This document shows positions 54,622-62,585 of a stretch of DNA of 64,000 bases, in pieces. Origin of the DNA: Roseateles_B sp041905785 (GTDB taxonomy: Bacteria > Pseudomonadota > Gammaproteobacteria > Burkholderiales > Burkholderiaceae_C); NCBI GenBank assembly GCA_041905785.1, contig JAYRKJ010000023.1, positions 26,399-90,398 on the forward strand, written 5' to 3'. The notes under the pieces are model-generated. The model made no database searches. It had not been told where the DNA came from and saw only the letters and a program-made list of their open reading frames with translations. A program made the translations under genes and the position numbers. Each line of letters opens with the position of its first letter. Within the stretch, counting starts at the first letter, position 1.

Positions 54622-55979
54622 CGATTGGACATTTTGTCCCAGGCCCCATGGTTACCAGCAGTGCCCTGCCCCTGAATTCCTTGAGCGCGATCAGCCCGAA
54701 CGGGGCCGATTCAGCGCAGCACAACGTCGCGCCTGGCGACATCGCCGTGGGGGTGGTGATCGGTCGGGCCTCCGAGTATTTCGACTTCTTCGTCTACGGC
54801 ATCGCCTCGGTGCTGGTCTTCCCGGCGCTGTTCTTCCCCTTCGCCGACCACCTCACGGGCACGCTCTACGCCTTCGCCCTCTTCGCCCTGGCCTTCGTGG
54901 TGCGCCCCATCGGCTCGCTGCTGAGCATGGCCATCCAGCGGCGCTGGGGCCGCAGCGTCAAGCTCACCGTCGCCCTCTTCCTGCTGGGCGCCTCCACCGC
55001 CGGCATGGCCATGCTGCCGGGCTACGCCAGCCTGGGCGCCACGGCCATCTGGCTGCTGGCCGCCTTCCGTCTCGGGCAAGGCCTGGCCTTGGGCGGCTCC
55101 TGGGACGGCCTGCCCTCCCTGCTGGCCCTGAACGCCCCCGAGCACAAGCGCGGCTGGTACGCCATGCTGGGCCAGTTGGGTGCACCGCTGGGTTTCTTCG
55201 TGGCCAGCGGCCTCTTCGCCTACCTCTGGACGCACCTCAACAGCGCCGACTTCCTCTCCTGGGGCTGGCGCTACCCCTTCTTCGCCGCCTTCGCCATCAA
55301 CGTCGTGGCCCTCTTCGCCCGCCTGCGCCTGGTGGTCACGCATGAATACGAGCGCGAGCTGGAGGCCCACGAGCTGGAACCCTGCAACGAGGCCGAGCTG
55401 ATGCGCCAGCAGGGCCACAACGTACTGATCGGCGCATTCGCCTCGCTGTCCAGCTACGCCCTCTTCCACATCGTCACGGTTTTCCCGCTGTCCTGGATCC
55501 TGCTATTCTCCAAACAGGACGTGGGCGACTTCCTGGTGGTCCAGGTGGTGGGTGCCCTGCTCGCCGCGGCCGCCATGCCGCTGTCAGGCCTGCTGGCGGA
55601 CACCTTCGGCCGCCGCCGCACCCTGGGCGCCGTGGCCCTCGCCATCGGCCTCTTCGCCCTGGCGACGCCGGCTCTGCTCAAGGGCGGGGCGCTGGGCCAG
55701 GACATGTTCATCCTGGTCGGGTTCATCCTGCTGGGCCTGTCCTACGGCCAGGCTGCGGGCACGGTGACGTCCAACTTCCTGCCCCAGTTCCGCTACACCG
55801 GCGCCGCCCTGACCGCCGACCTCGCCTGGCTGCTGGGCGCCGCCTTTGCGCCGCTGGTGGCGCTGGGCCTGTCGGCCGAGTTTGGCCTGATCTCCGTGAG
55901 TCTCTACCTGCTCTCGGGCGTCGCGGCCACGCTGCTGGCCTTGCGCGTGAACCGCCGGCTGCAGACCATCAAGGATTGA
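54615..55979 (+). CDS. MFS transporter, metabolite:H+ symporter type
   Basis: A 454-residue protein with 12 predicted helices. The N-terminal half resembles the MHS group (GRASEYFDFFVYGIASVLVFPALFFP, RPIGSLLSMAIQRRWGRS, FRLGQGLALGGSWDGLPSLL), and GLLADTFGRRRTL begins the second-half loop. The substrate is unknown, possibly an organic acid. The ATG at 54615 overlaps the FNR-type palindrome, so the Met at 54648 may be the true start. It is divergent from cyoA. Confidence 0.9.
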   Translation: MSTIGHFVPGPMVTSSALPLNSLSAISPNGADSAQHNVAPGDIAVGVVIGRASEYFDFFVYGIASVLVFPALFFPFADHLTGTLYAFALFALAFVVRPIGSLLSMAIQRRWGRSVKLTVALFLLGASTAGMAMLPGYASLGATAIWLLAAFRLGQGLALGGSWDGLPSLLALNAPEHKRGWYAMLGQLGAPLGFFVASGLFAYLWTHLNSADFLSWGWRYPFFAAFAINVVALFARLRLVVTHEYERELEAHELEPCNEAELMRQQGHNVLIGAFASLSSYALFHIVTVFPLSWILLFSKQDVGDFLVVQVVGALLAAAAMPLSGLLADTFGRRRTLGAVALAIGLFALATPALLKGGALGQDMFILVGFILLGLSYGQAAGTVTSNFLPQFRYTGAALTADLAWLLGAAFAPLVALGLSAEFGLISVSLYLLSGVAATLLALRVNRRLQTIKD

Positions 55980-56025
55980 CGCAGGTCGCCGGCCACGCGC
56001 TCGCGACACCGCCCTCAAATCGTGG

Positions 56026-56052
56026 AAACGGACGCCTCGCGGCGTCCGTTTT
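56026..56052. terminator. Terminator between the convergent MFS and GST genes
   Basis: AAACGGACGCC (56026-56036) pairs with GGCGTCCGTTT (56041-56051), TCGC loop, then T. It serves both directions. Confidence 0.9.
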
Positions 56053-56082
56053 GCTTCCCGGGCTTGGCGGCTGCCCAGGCAG

Positions 56083-56718
56083 TCAAGGCAAGCCATTGGC
56101 ACCGTGGCGCAAGAAAGCGGGCCGCTCGCACAGCCTCGCGTGGTAGGCGGCAATGGCCGGGAACTCCGGGCGCCCAGCCTGCGGTGTCCTGCGCCAGCGC
56201 TCCACCGAGAGGCCCAGCACCACGTCCGCCAACGAGAAGGTCGCTCCCGCAGCATAGGCCGCCGTGCCCTGCAGCCGGGCCTCCAGCACCGCCATCTGGG
56301 CGTTCCAGTCCTGCAAACCCTGGGCGAGCAATGCGGGATCCTGGTGCGCCGGGCTCTTGCGGACCAGGCCCATGAAGGCGTAGCGCCAGCTGTTGTTCAG
56401 CTCGGTGGCCTGCCAGTCCATCCAGAGTTCGACCTGTGCGCGGGCCAGGGCGTCGCTGGGCAGCAGGTCAGTTCGGCCGGCCTTGGCGGCAAGGTAGCGG
56501 CACAGGGTATTGGACTCGCGCAGCACGGCATCGCCGTCCACCAAAACGGGCACCAGGCCCAGCGGATTCAGCCGCAGGAACTCGGAGCTTTGCAAAGACA
56601 GCGCCTGCTCCCCCCAGGGTTCATGCGCATAGGGCAGGCCGGCTTCATCCAGCGTCCAGAGCACCTTGCGGACATTGATCGACGAAGGGCGCCCCAGCAG
56701 GCGCAGGCACGGGCTCAT
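56083..56718 (-). CDS. Glutathione S-transferase family protein
   Basis: A 211-residue GST. The thioredoxin-fold N-terminal domain has LLGRPSSINVRKVLWTLDEAGLPYAHE with Ser/Asn as the probable GSH-activating residues, then NPLGLVPVLVDGDAVLRESNTLCRYLA (the SNTI-type cis-Pro and GSH-binding Glu-Ser). The C-terminal helical domain ends with FSLADVVLGLSVERWRRTP. TGGAG lies five bases before the ATG. Physiological substrate unknown. Confidence 0.93.
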   Translation of the reverse strand: MSPCLRLLGRPSSINVRKVLWTLDEAGLPYAHEPWGEQALSLQSSEFLRLNPLGLVPVLVDGDAVLRESNTLCRYLAAKAGRTDLLPSDALARAQVELWMDWQATELNNSWRYAFMGLVRKSPAHQDPALLAQGLQDWNAQMAVLEARLQGTAAYAAGATFSLADVVLGLSVERWRRTPQAGRPEFPAIAAYHARLCERPAFLRHGANGLP

Positions 56719-56793
56719 GGCATCTCCAGACCCGGCGAGCGGGCGGTGGCTGAGGCCGTGAGCCTATCGCAGGTCCAGCCCGCCCGCGCGGCG

Positions 56794-57447
56794 TCAATCA
56801 CCTAGCTGGATGCACGAAGCGCACAGGGATTCATCCAGTCGCTCAGGCAGCGCGTAGTCGGCCAGCACCCAGATCTGTTCCCGCTGCCTGGCGGCCTCCT
56901 CCAGCACTTCCAGCAGGACGCGCCTGGAGGCCGCATCCAGGGCGGCAAAAGGCGTGTCCAGCAACACCAGCTCCGCCCCGCTGGCGGCGGCGGCCACCAG
57001 GCCCAGCTTGCGGCGACTGCCAGCGGAGAGCATGTGCATCTGCTTGCCAAGATGCGGCCCAAGCGCCCACGCCTGCTGCAGGCGCAAGGCCGTGTCGGGG
57101 CTCCAGCGCGCATGCCGCGCCTGCTCGCAGGCCAGCCAGTCGGCGGCCACTTGCCCATCGACGGCAGGATCCAAAGGGTCCGGCCAAGCTTGCGAGGCCA
57201 CGCTGCGCTCCAGGCAGCCGGATTCGGGCTGCAGCAGCCCCGCCAGCAGGCGCAGCAGCGTGGTCTTGCCGCGGCCCTCGCCTCCCAGCACAAGATGAAG
57301 ACCCGGCACCAGCTCCAGGTTCAGGCCGCCCGCTTCGGCAAGAGGCGAAGGACTCACGGGCAGCCGCAGCTGCCGCAGCCGGATGCGCGGCGCCACGGCC
57401 CCTGGCATGACGGCGTCTGGCGGACAGTGGTTCTCGTACATGGGCAT
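56794..57447 (-). CDS. Orphan ABC-type ATPase (CcmA/heme-exporter-like)
   Basis: A single ATPase domain of about 217 residues without a permease partner nearby. GGEGRGKTTLLRLLAG is the Walker A, HMLSAGSRRKLGLVAAAASG the signature (LSAGS rather than LSGGQ), and LVLLDTPFAALD the Walker B. The start is uncertain: ATGs at 57447, 57441 and 57408 all lack clear ribosome-binding sites. The short form and LSAGS resemble CcmA-like transporters, but no ccmB or other cytochrome c maturation gene is in the window. It is divergent from the PEP-CTERM gene. Confidence 0.8.
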   Translation of the reverse strand: MPMYENHCPPDAVMPGAVAPRIRLRQLRLPVSPSPLAEAGGLNLELVPGLHLVLGGEGRGKTTLLRLLAGLLQPESGCLERSVASQAWPDPLDPAVDGQVAADWLACEQARHARWSPDTALRLQQAWALGPHLGKQMHMLSAGSRRKLGLVAAAASGAELVLLDTPFAALDAASRRVLLEVLEEAARQREQIWVLADYALPERLDESLCASCIQLGD

Positions 57448-57486
57448 GAATGGTAGTGCCCATGCCGCTCCGCCATGCCTGCATGA

Positions 57487-57505
57487 CTGTCGATGTTTTT
57501 GACAG
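57487..57505 (+). promoter_or_regulatory. Inverted repeat, possible enhancer-binding-protein site
   Basis: CTGTC (57487-57491), nine-base spacer, GACAG (57501-57505). It lies about 75 bp upstream of the -24 element below, the usual distance for a sigma-54 activator site. The assignment is by position only. Confidence 0.35.
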
Positions 57506-57577
57506 TTGGCGCGCGCGTTGTTCGGCCTGTGCCCTTGCGCCGCTGACAAAGTCTTGATTTATCCGTGTTTTCCCGCA

Positions 57578-57594
57578 CTGGCACAGCCTATGCG
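57578..57594 (+). promoter_or_regulatory. Sigma-54 (-24/-12) promoter of the PEP-CTERM gene
   Basis: CTGGCACAGCCTATGCG has GG at 57580-57581 and GC at 57592-57593, the invariant spacing, and matches six of seven bases of the -24 block. Transcription would start near 57605, leaving a leader of about 105 nt. PEP-CTERM genes in related bacteria have been linked to RpoN and the PrsK/PrsR regulators, so this is consistent. Confidence 0.6.
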
Positions 57595-57709
57595 TGCTCA
57601 TGAGATGACGAGGTGGTTGGGCATGACTCGTCGTGATGGCAGGACGGGCCCGCAGTCGACCTCCGCCGTTGCGAGACAGGCATGGATGGGAAAGCATCAT
57701 GGAGTTGCC

Positions 57710-58879
57710 ATGGGCCGCCATCTTCATCTCGTTTCAGTGCTGTCGTCCACGCTGCTTGCGAGCCTGAGCCTGGGAATAGGCAAGGACGCCACCGCTGCCC
57801 CTGGCATCAACCTGAGCAGCGTCCAATACGTGCAATACGGTGATGGGCAGTCCTACTCGCTGCCCTTCGCGGTGATCGACCAATGCGGCGGCACCAAGGC
57901 CGGCTGCCAGTACTACGTGCCCTCCTCACCCGGGCAGATCGACAGCCTGGTGGTGCTGGCCACCGGCACCGAGAACGGCCCGACCACCACCAATTTCATG
58001 GGCATGGACAATGCCTACCGGACGCCTGATGGCTCGCACGGCGCCCCCTTCTTCCGGCCAGACGCCAGCAACTCGCGCGGCTCGCAAGGCAGCATCACCG
58101 GCAATCTGAGCAATACCTGGGACGCCTCGCTGAGCTCGCTCAAGAGCTTCCTGGGCTCCGAGCAGATGGTCTTCTTCTTCAACAACAACCAGACCAAGAG
58201 CGGCGGCACCGCCACCGAAAGCCTGGCCGCCTGGGCGCGGGTGTGGATCACCGACGACCAGGGTGCGAACCTGGGCTACTACGACTTCACCAACCGCGCG
58301 GGCCGCTACGCCCTCTTCACCGAAGGTGGCGGCGGCACCTTCCTGGGCGACGTCACCACGTACAGTTCGCTCGGTACGGGCCCGCTGGCGGGCAACAACA
58401 GCGCCACCGACTACGTGCTGTCCGGCGGCGCCATCTGCCGCAACAACTTCGGTGTGCCGGTGTCCTGCAGCACAACCAGCAACAAGCCGGTGGACCACAA
58501 CCTGGGCGCCAACGAGGCGGCCTATGCCATCCTCTTCCCTGAGCTGAACGCGCAGATGAACACGCTGTTCAGCACGGTGCTGGACACGGACCTGGCCAAG
58601 TACACCTTCCACGCCGACATCCGCCTGGGCTGCGACCCTGCCACCACGCCGGGCAACTGCACCGGCGACTCGCCCTCCATCCCCTTTGGTCGCGATCTGA
58701 ACAACGGCTATGAGCAGGTCTTCATGGGCCGTGCGGCGCAGTTCGGCTGCCCAGCCAGCACGCCGGGCTGCACGGAGATCCCTGAACCGGCCTCGCTGGG
58801 GCTCGCCCTGGGCGGGCTGGGCGTCCTGGCACTGCTGACGCCGGCGGCGATGCGCCGCCGTTTGCCCGGCCGTTACTGA
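57710..58879 (+). CDS. PEP-CTERM sorting-domain protein (exosortase substrate)
   Basis: The ATG at 57710 has GGAG six bases upstream; an in-frame ATG at 57686 is an alternative. The 389-residue protein has a signal peptide (HLVSVLSSTLLASLSLGIG ... ATAAPG). The mature body is Gly/Asn/Thr/Ser-rich with several Cys pairs (QCGGTKAGCQ, CPASTPGC). The C-terminus is the sorting signal EIPEPASLGLALGGLGVLALLTPAAMRRRL: the PEP motif, one TM helix and an Arg cluster. It should be cleaved at the PEP region by an exosortase encoded elsewhere and delivered to the surface or matrix. The body's function is unknown; it has no recognised enzymatic motif. Confidence 0.93.
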   Translation: MGRHLHLVSVLSSTLLASLSLGIGKDATAAPGINLSSVQYVQYGDGQSYSLPFAVIDQCGGTKAGCQYYVPSSPGQIDSLVVLATGTENGPTTTNFMGMDNAYRTPDGSHGAPFFRPDASNSRGSQGSITGNLSNTWDASLSSLKSFLGSEQMVFFFNNNQTKSGGTATESLAAWARVWITDDQGANLGYYDFTNRAGRYALFTEGGGGTFLGDVTTYSSLGTGPLAGNNSATDYVLSGGAICRNNFGVPVSCSTTSNKPVDHNLGANEAAYAILFPELNAQMNTLFSTVLDTDLAKYTFHADIRLGCDPATTPGNCTGDSPSIPFGRDLNNGYEQVFMGRAAQFGCPASTPGCTEIPEPASLGLALGGLGVLALLTPAAMRRRLPGRY

Positions 58880-59431
58880 GTCGCGCCTTCTGGGCCGCCG
58901 CCTTTGCGCCTGACGCCTATCGCAAGAGCGCCGTGGATCGGCAGCCGGTATCTGGCACGGTCACGAGTGACTTGCCGGACGCCCACTGGCGCAAGGATGG
59001 TCTGTCGACAGCGCTGCGCGCACGAGGTGCAAGAAAACATGGGCAAAAAAATACCCGAGCGGGGCACGCTCGGGTATTTCGGCAGATGGGCCGGCGTCAC
59101 TTAAATGCAACAGCTAAGCCATTGAAATGCTTGGAAATTTCAAGAAAAGCCAGCACAGGCTACCCAGAAAGCTACCCAATCCACCGGCTGCATGCAGCCC
59201 CCCCCGCCATGCGCCGTTGCTCCAACAACTCCGCCGATCTTTGCGAAATCGATCAGAAATCAAGCGAATTTCATTGCGCTTTTTCTGAATATTTTTTGCG
59301 AAAGATGGCACCTCACCAACACCAACAAGCCTCCGCAAAAGTATGAAAATCACCCGCCGCAATGAAAAATAGCGAAAAACTCCAAGCAAACAAAACCACA
59401 GGCAACTCAACCGAATAAGACAAGCAATCAG
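58880..59431. other. Intergenic stretch at the boundary of the AT-rich region
   Basis: This 552-bp gap goes from GC-rich to visibly AT-rich around 59100. It holds the terminator listed next and a short repeated segment, GGCTACCC and GCTACCC, near 59158-59178. I see no gene I can support. An open frame of about 98 codons on the minus strand lacks a ribosome-binding site. Confidence 0.5.
59049..59079 (-). terminator. Strong hairpin with T-run on the minus strand
   Basis: AAATACCCGAGCG (59049-59061) pairs with CGCTCGGGTATTT (59067-59079). On the minus strand the stem is followed by a T-run (complement of 59045-59051 A-run), so it terminates leftward transcription best. No minus-strand gene ends nearby except the one at 59432, about 350 bp away. 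It could also work for the PEP-CTERM transcript. Confidence 0.85.
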
Positions 59432-60706
59432 CTATCCATGCGAGTGAGCCAAAATATCCTTCGCCCTCAGCAGAACATAACCAGGCCTAGCCAAAAGCTT
59501 TTCGACATCAGTCTCGTGTCCTGTTTTATGAGAAATCAGCAGCTGAATCAACGGAAGCAATCCAGCCACCCCAGAAGTCAGATTTTCAGAAGCTACGCCA
59601 TACGCAGACAAACCAAGACCTAGCAGGCCATAAGTGACTTTCCAGTACCTCGATGAGTACTTTCTCTTTGCATCCAGCTCTGCCTTCACATCAAATGCCT
59701 GAGCCCTCAGCCCTTCAATGGCATCTAAAGCAGAACTCTTGCCACTCTCCTCCGAAGAAAGTGAAAACACCTTCGTCATCTGGGATCGGAACGCCGGAAG
59801 GGCACTGCTTGCCTCATTCCTAAGTTGGACCACTTGCGAAGGACTCAATTCACTTACCCACGGAATTGAAATTTCTCGTTCCCGCTCAAGCAGCATCATT
59901 GATCGCCTGCTGATCAGTCGCCCTTCTTGTTCCAGAATGCCGGCCAAACCAACCCTCGAATTTGAGAATATAGACCCTCCAGTCAGAGCAGCCTCTCTGG
60001 CCACATGAAGGATCGATCTCAGCTCTCTCCTGACGCTGCGCTCAACCAGTTCGCTCAACCTTGGGACTTGCAGCGAGTGGGGATCTACATAGACCATTCC
60101 CGGCTCAAAGCATTTTCCAGTGCGCAGGAGGTATCCACCCTCATCCCGCGCTTCGACTTTGAAATCACGTCTAAATTTTTCGCCGATCCTCACCACCAGA
60201 TCGGCGACTTCATAATTTAGCTTTTCATCACAACTTTCGCAGGTGACATAGTAGGGAACTCTAAACTTCACCAAGCCAGCCTTAATTAGTGGCGCTAGCC
60301 GATCCACAACCAAGACATCTTCGAGGAGCCTATCAATCCGCTCATTGGTTGCCCTGCCAAAGTCAAGCAAGCGATCTGTAATCGTGTCAGTTAGCCAAAC
60401 CCGATCAGCTATCAATCCAACGCTACGCGCAATCCTGTCTGCCGAATTAATCCGACATTGAAGCGTTTCACAGCCGTGCCGGCTCACGACATCCAAAGCC
60501 CCGTGCAAATGGATATCAAAAACTTGAGGGCTTCTAAGAGCCGCTATTTCTGAAGGTGTATAGCCTCGAAAACTTCTCGCAAGAATTTTCAACTCGGGAA
60601 GAACAGCCCGAATGCGCTTCCGGGCATCAATCCAGGACTCACACTTGGAGACCTCATTCACCAATAGTTGAATTGTTGGAGAAACATCTTCAATCTCTTC
60701 AAGCAT
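59432..60706 (-). CDS. Unknown 424-residue protein with C-terminal hydrophobic helices
   Basis: I do not recognise the family. The codon usage and base composition are more AT-rich than in genes to the left. The N-terminal half is charged and helical (VLPELKILARSFRGYTPSEIAALRS), with a middle region containing CESCDEKLNYEVADLVVRIG, a CxxC-type pair. The second half has ELSPSQVVQLRNEASSALPAFRSQMTKVFSL and long polar helices, then YWKVTYGLLGLGLSAYGVASENLTSGVAGLLPLIQLLIS, which could be one or two membrane helices or a hydrophobic hairpin near the C-terminus. It stands alone on the minus strand. Function cannot be inferred; a defence or membrane-linked role is possible, but nothing in the sequence shows it. 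Confidence 0.75.
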   Translation of the reverse strand: MLEEIEDVSPTIQLLVNEVSKCESWIDARKRIRAVLPELKILARSFRGYTPSEIAALRSPQVFDIHLHGALDVVSRHGCETLQCRINSADRIARSVGLIADRVWLTDTITDRLLDFGRATNERIDRLLEDVLVVDRLAPLIKAGLVKFRVPYYVTCESCDEKLNYEVADLVVRIGEKFRRDFKVEARDEGGYLLRTGKCFEPGMVYVDPHSLQVPRLSELVERSVRRELRSILHVAREAALTGGSIFSNSRVGLAGILEQEGRLISRRSMMLLEREREISIPWVSELSPSQVVQLRNEASSALPAFRSQMTKVFSLSSEESGKSSALDAIEGLRAQAFDVKAELDAKRKYSSRYWKVTYGLLGLGLSAYGVASENLTSGVAGLLPLIQLLISHKTGHETDVEKLLARPGYVLLRAKDILAHSHG

Positions 60707-61009
60707 ACCTAATCCAGACAGGTCAATTCAGACAGCCTTCTATTTTTTACACCGGCTTCACAAGCGACCAAAGCACAAAAATGCAGAAGTTCTCGACTAG
60801 TTGTGGGGCTGGATGAGCATCCAGATCACGGCGGCAGCACCCGCACACTCGGCGAGTCAGTGCTGATCCATTTAGGCACTTGAGCGTGCAAAAGACATGC
60901 ACAGGCTCTTTGAGTACCGAGTGACGGTTCCTCACGTCTAGAGATCGCCAAGTCTGCCTAGCGTCCCGAACACGACGGGTCAATGGGGTTTGGACGCTAC
61001 CGGTAGTGC

Positions 61010-61038
61010 TTGCGGATGCCTGGCGCCCTACATATAGT
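61010..61038 (+). promoter_or_regulatory. Sigma-70-type promoter of the DUF1508 gene
   Basis: TTGCGG (61010-61015), a 17-bp spacer and TATAGT (61033-61038), a good -10. Transcription would begin near 61045 and leave a leader of about 195 nt before the gene. Confidence 0.6.
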
Positions 61039-61082
61039 GGGCCCTGATGCCACTCGGCATCGGCCAAAAGACAAAAGCGGGT

Positions 61083-61102
61083 CAAGGAGCTGCAACTCCT
61101 TG
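61083..61102 (+). promoter_or_regulatory. Leader hairpin upstream of the DUF1508 gene
   Basis: CAAGGAG (61083-61089) pairs with CTCCTTG (61096-61102) around a 6-nt loop, in the untranslated leader. The AGGAG inside the stem would be sequestered if it were used as a ribosome-binding site, but it is too far from the start to serve the gene directly. Confidence 0.4.
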
Positions 61103-61240
61103 CCCGCCTTGTCCCCGAGGCAATGTTGCCACTGCTCCAGGGGGCCGGATCGCATACCGCAGACCCGACGCCGAACGTTGAGACTGTACTGTGCCATTCG
61201 TGTCGAAGGAGTGGGGGTTTTTTCCGAGAGAGTCCACATC

Positions 61241-61438
61241 ATGAACTTTGTCATTTATCGCGACACCCGTGGCCAGTATCGCTGGCGCCTGAAGGCACAA
61301 AACGGCTACATCATTGCCGACTCCGCCGAGGGCTACGTCAACAAGGGCGACTGCCAAAAAGGCATCGATCTGGTGAAGTCCACCAACGCTCTCACCCCGG
61401 TGGTTGACACCACCCATAGCACGTTCCTCGGTCGCTAA
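61241..61438 (+). CDS. DUF1508 (YegP-like) protein
   Basis: A 65-residue protein consisting of one DUF1508 unit: NFVIYRDTRGQYRWRLKAQNGYIIADSAEGYVNKGDCQKGIDLVKS. The family's GY-x4-SAEGY-x2-KG pattern is complete. YegP-type proteins usually carry two such units, so this is the single-unit form. The function of the family is poorly known. It is followed by a good terminator and driven by its own promoter. Confidence 0.9.
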   Translation: MNFVIYRDTRGQYRWRLKAQNGYIIADSAEGYVNKGDCQKGIDLVKSTNALTPVVDTTHSTFLGR

Positions 61439-61454
61439 GACTGACTAGCGTAAA

Positions 61455-61482
61455 GGCGGGGCCCGAGGGCCCCGCCATTTTT
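61455..61482 (+). terminator. Terminator of the DUF1508 gene
   Basis: GGCGGGGCCC (61455-61464) pairs with GGGCCCCGCC (61467-61476) with a GA loop, then ATTTTT. It starts 17 bases after the stop codon. Confidence 0.92.
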
Positions 61483-61766
61483 CTCTTCCCCGAGGCCATA
61501 CAAGGTCGATTTCCAGAAAGTCCGCAAAAAATTTCTAACGATGGGCTTTGAACTTGCGCAAAGCTTATAGGGGGGTCAAGGTCTAGCGACGACTAGAGTG
61601 TCAGATGGGGATGCGCCCCTGGGTCCAGTGCGCATCCCCTTCGCCATCTCCGCCCCGCAACCCCTTCTTGCGCGATGAAATCTAGGCTGAATGAGGTTGC
61701 CTGCGCTACGCCTGTTCTTCGAACAGGCAGGCGATACCACTGCACCGTGAACACCGCAGCGCGAGG
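61483..61766. other. Noncoding stretch with two further hairpins
   Basis: No gene is supported. GGGGATGCGC (61607-61616) pairs with GCGCATCCCC (61630-61639), and GCCTGTTC-TTC-GAACAGGC lies at 61710-61728. Either might terminate the minus-strand operon ending at 61767, though neither is followed by a T-run. Confidence 0.45.
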
Positions 61767-62585
61767 TCAACCGCAGAGGGCTCGTTCAATAGCCTCAATC
61801 TGCTTAGTCAAGGCCTGCCGGGACATGCTCGCACAGCCGATAAGGGCGAGACGCTCAGCCGTGAGCACCTTGCTTCGATGCGAGAGCAGGTAGGTTCTCC
61901 AGATCGCCGCCCTCCTCGAGGCGACATCAGGGGCACTTCGCCGGCCTGACTTATCGGGGTAGGCCATCGCATCGGACAGCAAGCTCTCCCGAACAGACTT
62001 GAAGGCCGAGCCGACAAGCTGGCGCCTCTCAGCAGCCATGGCATTGGTGGGCAGCATCAGGAGATGCTGTCTTTCCGAATCCGTCAGAGCCAGCCCCTTG
62101 GAACAATGATGTGCCAAGGAGTACCCACGCTGCATGATCCAAGAAAGCTGGCGGTGGGCAACGCTGTGCCATGCAGGGGTGCCGGGCGTGTGGGAATAGA
62201 GTCCCCGCCATCCTCTGAATTTGGGCCGTCGAGGAGGCAGGCGGAAACAGATCCAGCGGAGGTCCGCGAGCACAGACAAAAAGAGCATCTGCTCCGAGTC
62301 AGCGCGAGGGGGCCAGCGGAGACAGGGTGGAATCTGCCGCCGCTCCAACTGCAAGTGAAGAGCCCAGAGCCGAAGCGGATCCACCGTCGATTCGAGCCTG
62401 AGGAGCAGTTGGGGCGTAGGGGCCGACTCCATGGACTGCACAGATTGCCGGAAACGGGCCAGATCGCTGCTGCAGCTCTTTTCCCTCACCAACTGTGGGA
62501 TGCCCTTGACGCATGGAAAATCGGGCGCCACAGGGGCGCCCGATTCGTCCAGGCCCGGCACAGTTCGGCCGGACATGGTCAGCAT
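61767..62585 (-). CDS. Unknown protein of a mobile-element operon
   Basis: A 272-residue protein, basic, with several Trp/Arg-rich segments (ADLRWICFRLPPRRPKFRGWRGLY) and helical C-terminal region (RRAAIWRTYLLSHRSKVLTAERLALIGCASMSRQALTKQIEAIERAL), which could bind nucleic acid. I do not recognise the family. The start at 62585 overlaps the upstream gene by seven bases; an ATG at 62576 is an alternative. It is the last gene of the operon beginning with the AlpA-type gene. A replication-related role would fit satellite-phage layouts but is not shown. Confidence 0.7.
   Translation of the reverse strand: MLTMSGRTVPGLDESGAPVAPDFPCVKGIPQLVREKSCSSDLARFRQSVQSMESAPTPQLLLRLESTVDPLRLWALHLQLERRQIPPCLRWPPRADSEQMLFLSVLADLRWICFRLPPRRPKFRGWRGLYSHTPGTPAWHSVAHRQLSWIMQRGYSLAHHCSKGLALTDSERQHLLMLPTNAMAAERRQLVGSAFKSVRESLLSDAMAYPDKSGRRSAPDVASRRAAIWRTYLLSHRSKVLTAERLALIGCASMSRQALTKQIEAIERALCG

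Larger units (their letters stand above)
60707..61240. other. 534-bp intergenic region with a promoter and leader
   Basis: Between the unknown protein and the DUF1508 gene. It holds a small palindrome CTGGATG-AG-CATCCAG (60809-60824), the promoter at 61010-61038 and a leader hairpin. The frames here look like chance openings. The promoter of the minus-strand gene must lie in the right-hand part of the 60706-60800 segment but was not recognised. Confidence 0.45.

Noticed and set aside
59114..59410. A 98-codon minus-strand frame
   Set aside because: It would start at TTG without a ribosome-binding site and contains no recognisable domain.
60747..61085. A 112-codon minus-strand frame rich in Cys and Arg
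   Set aside because: It overlaps the promoter of the DUF1508 gene, has no ribosome-binding site, and shows no domain.
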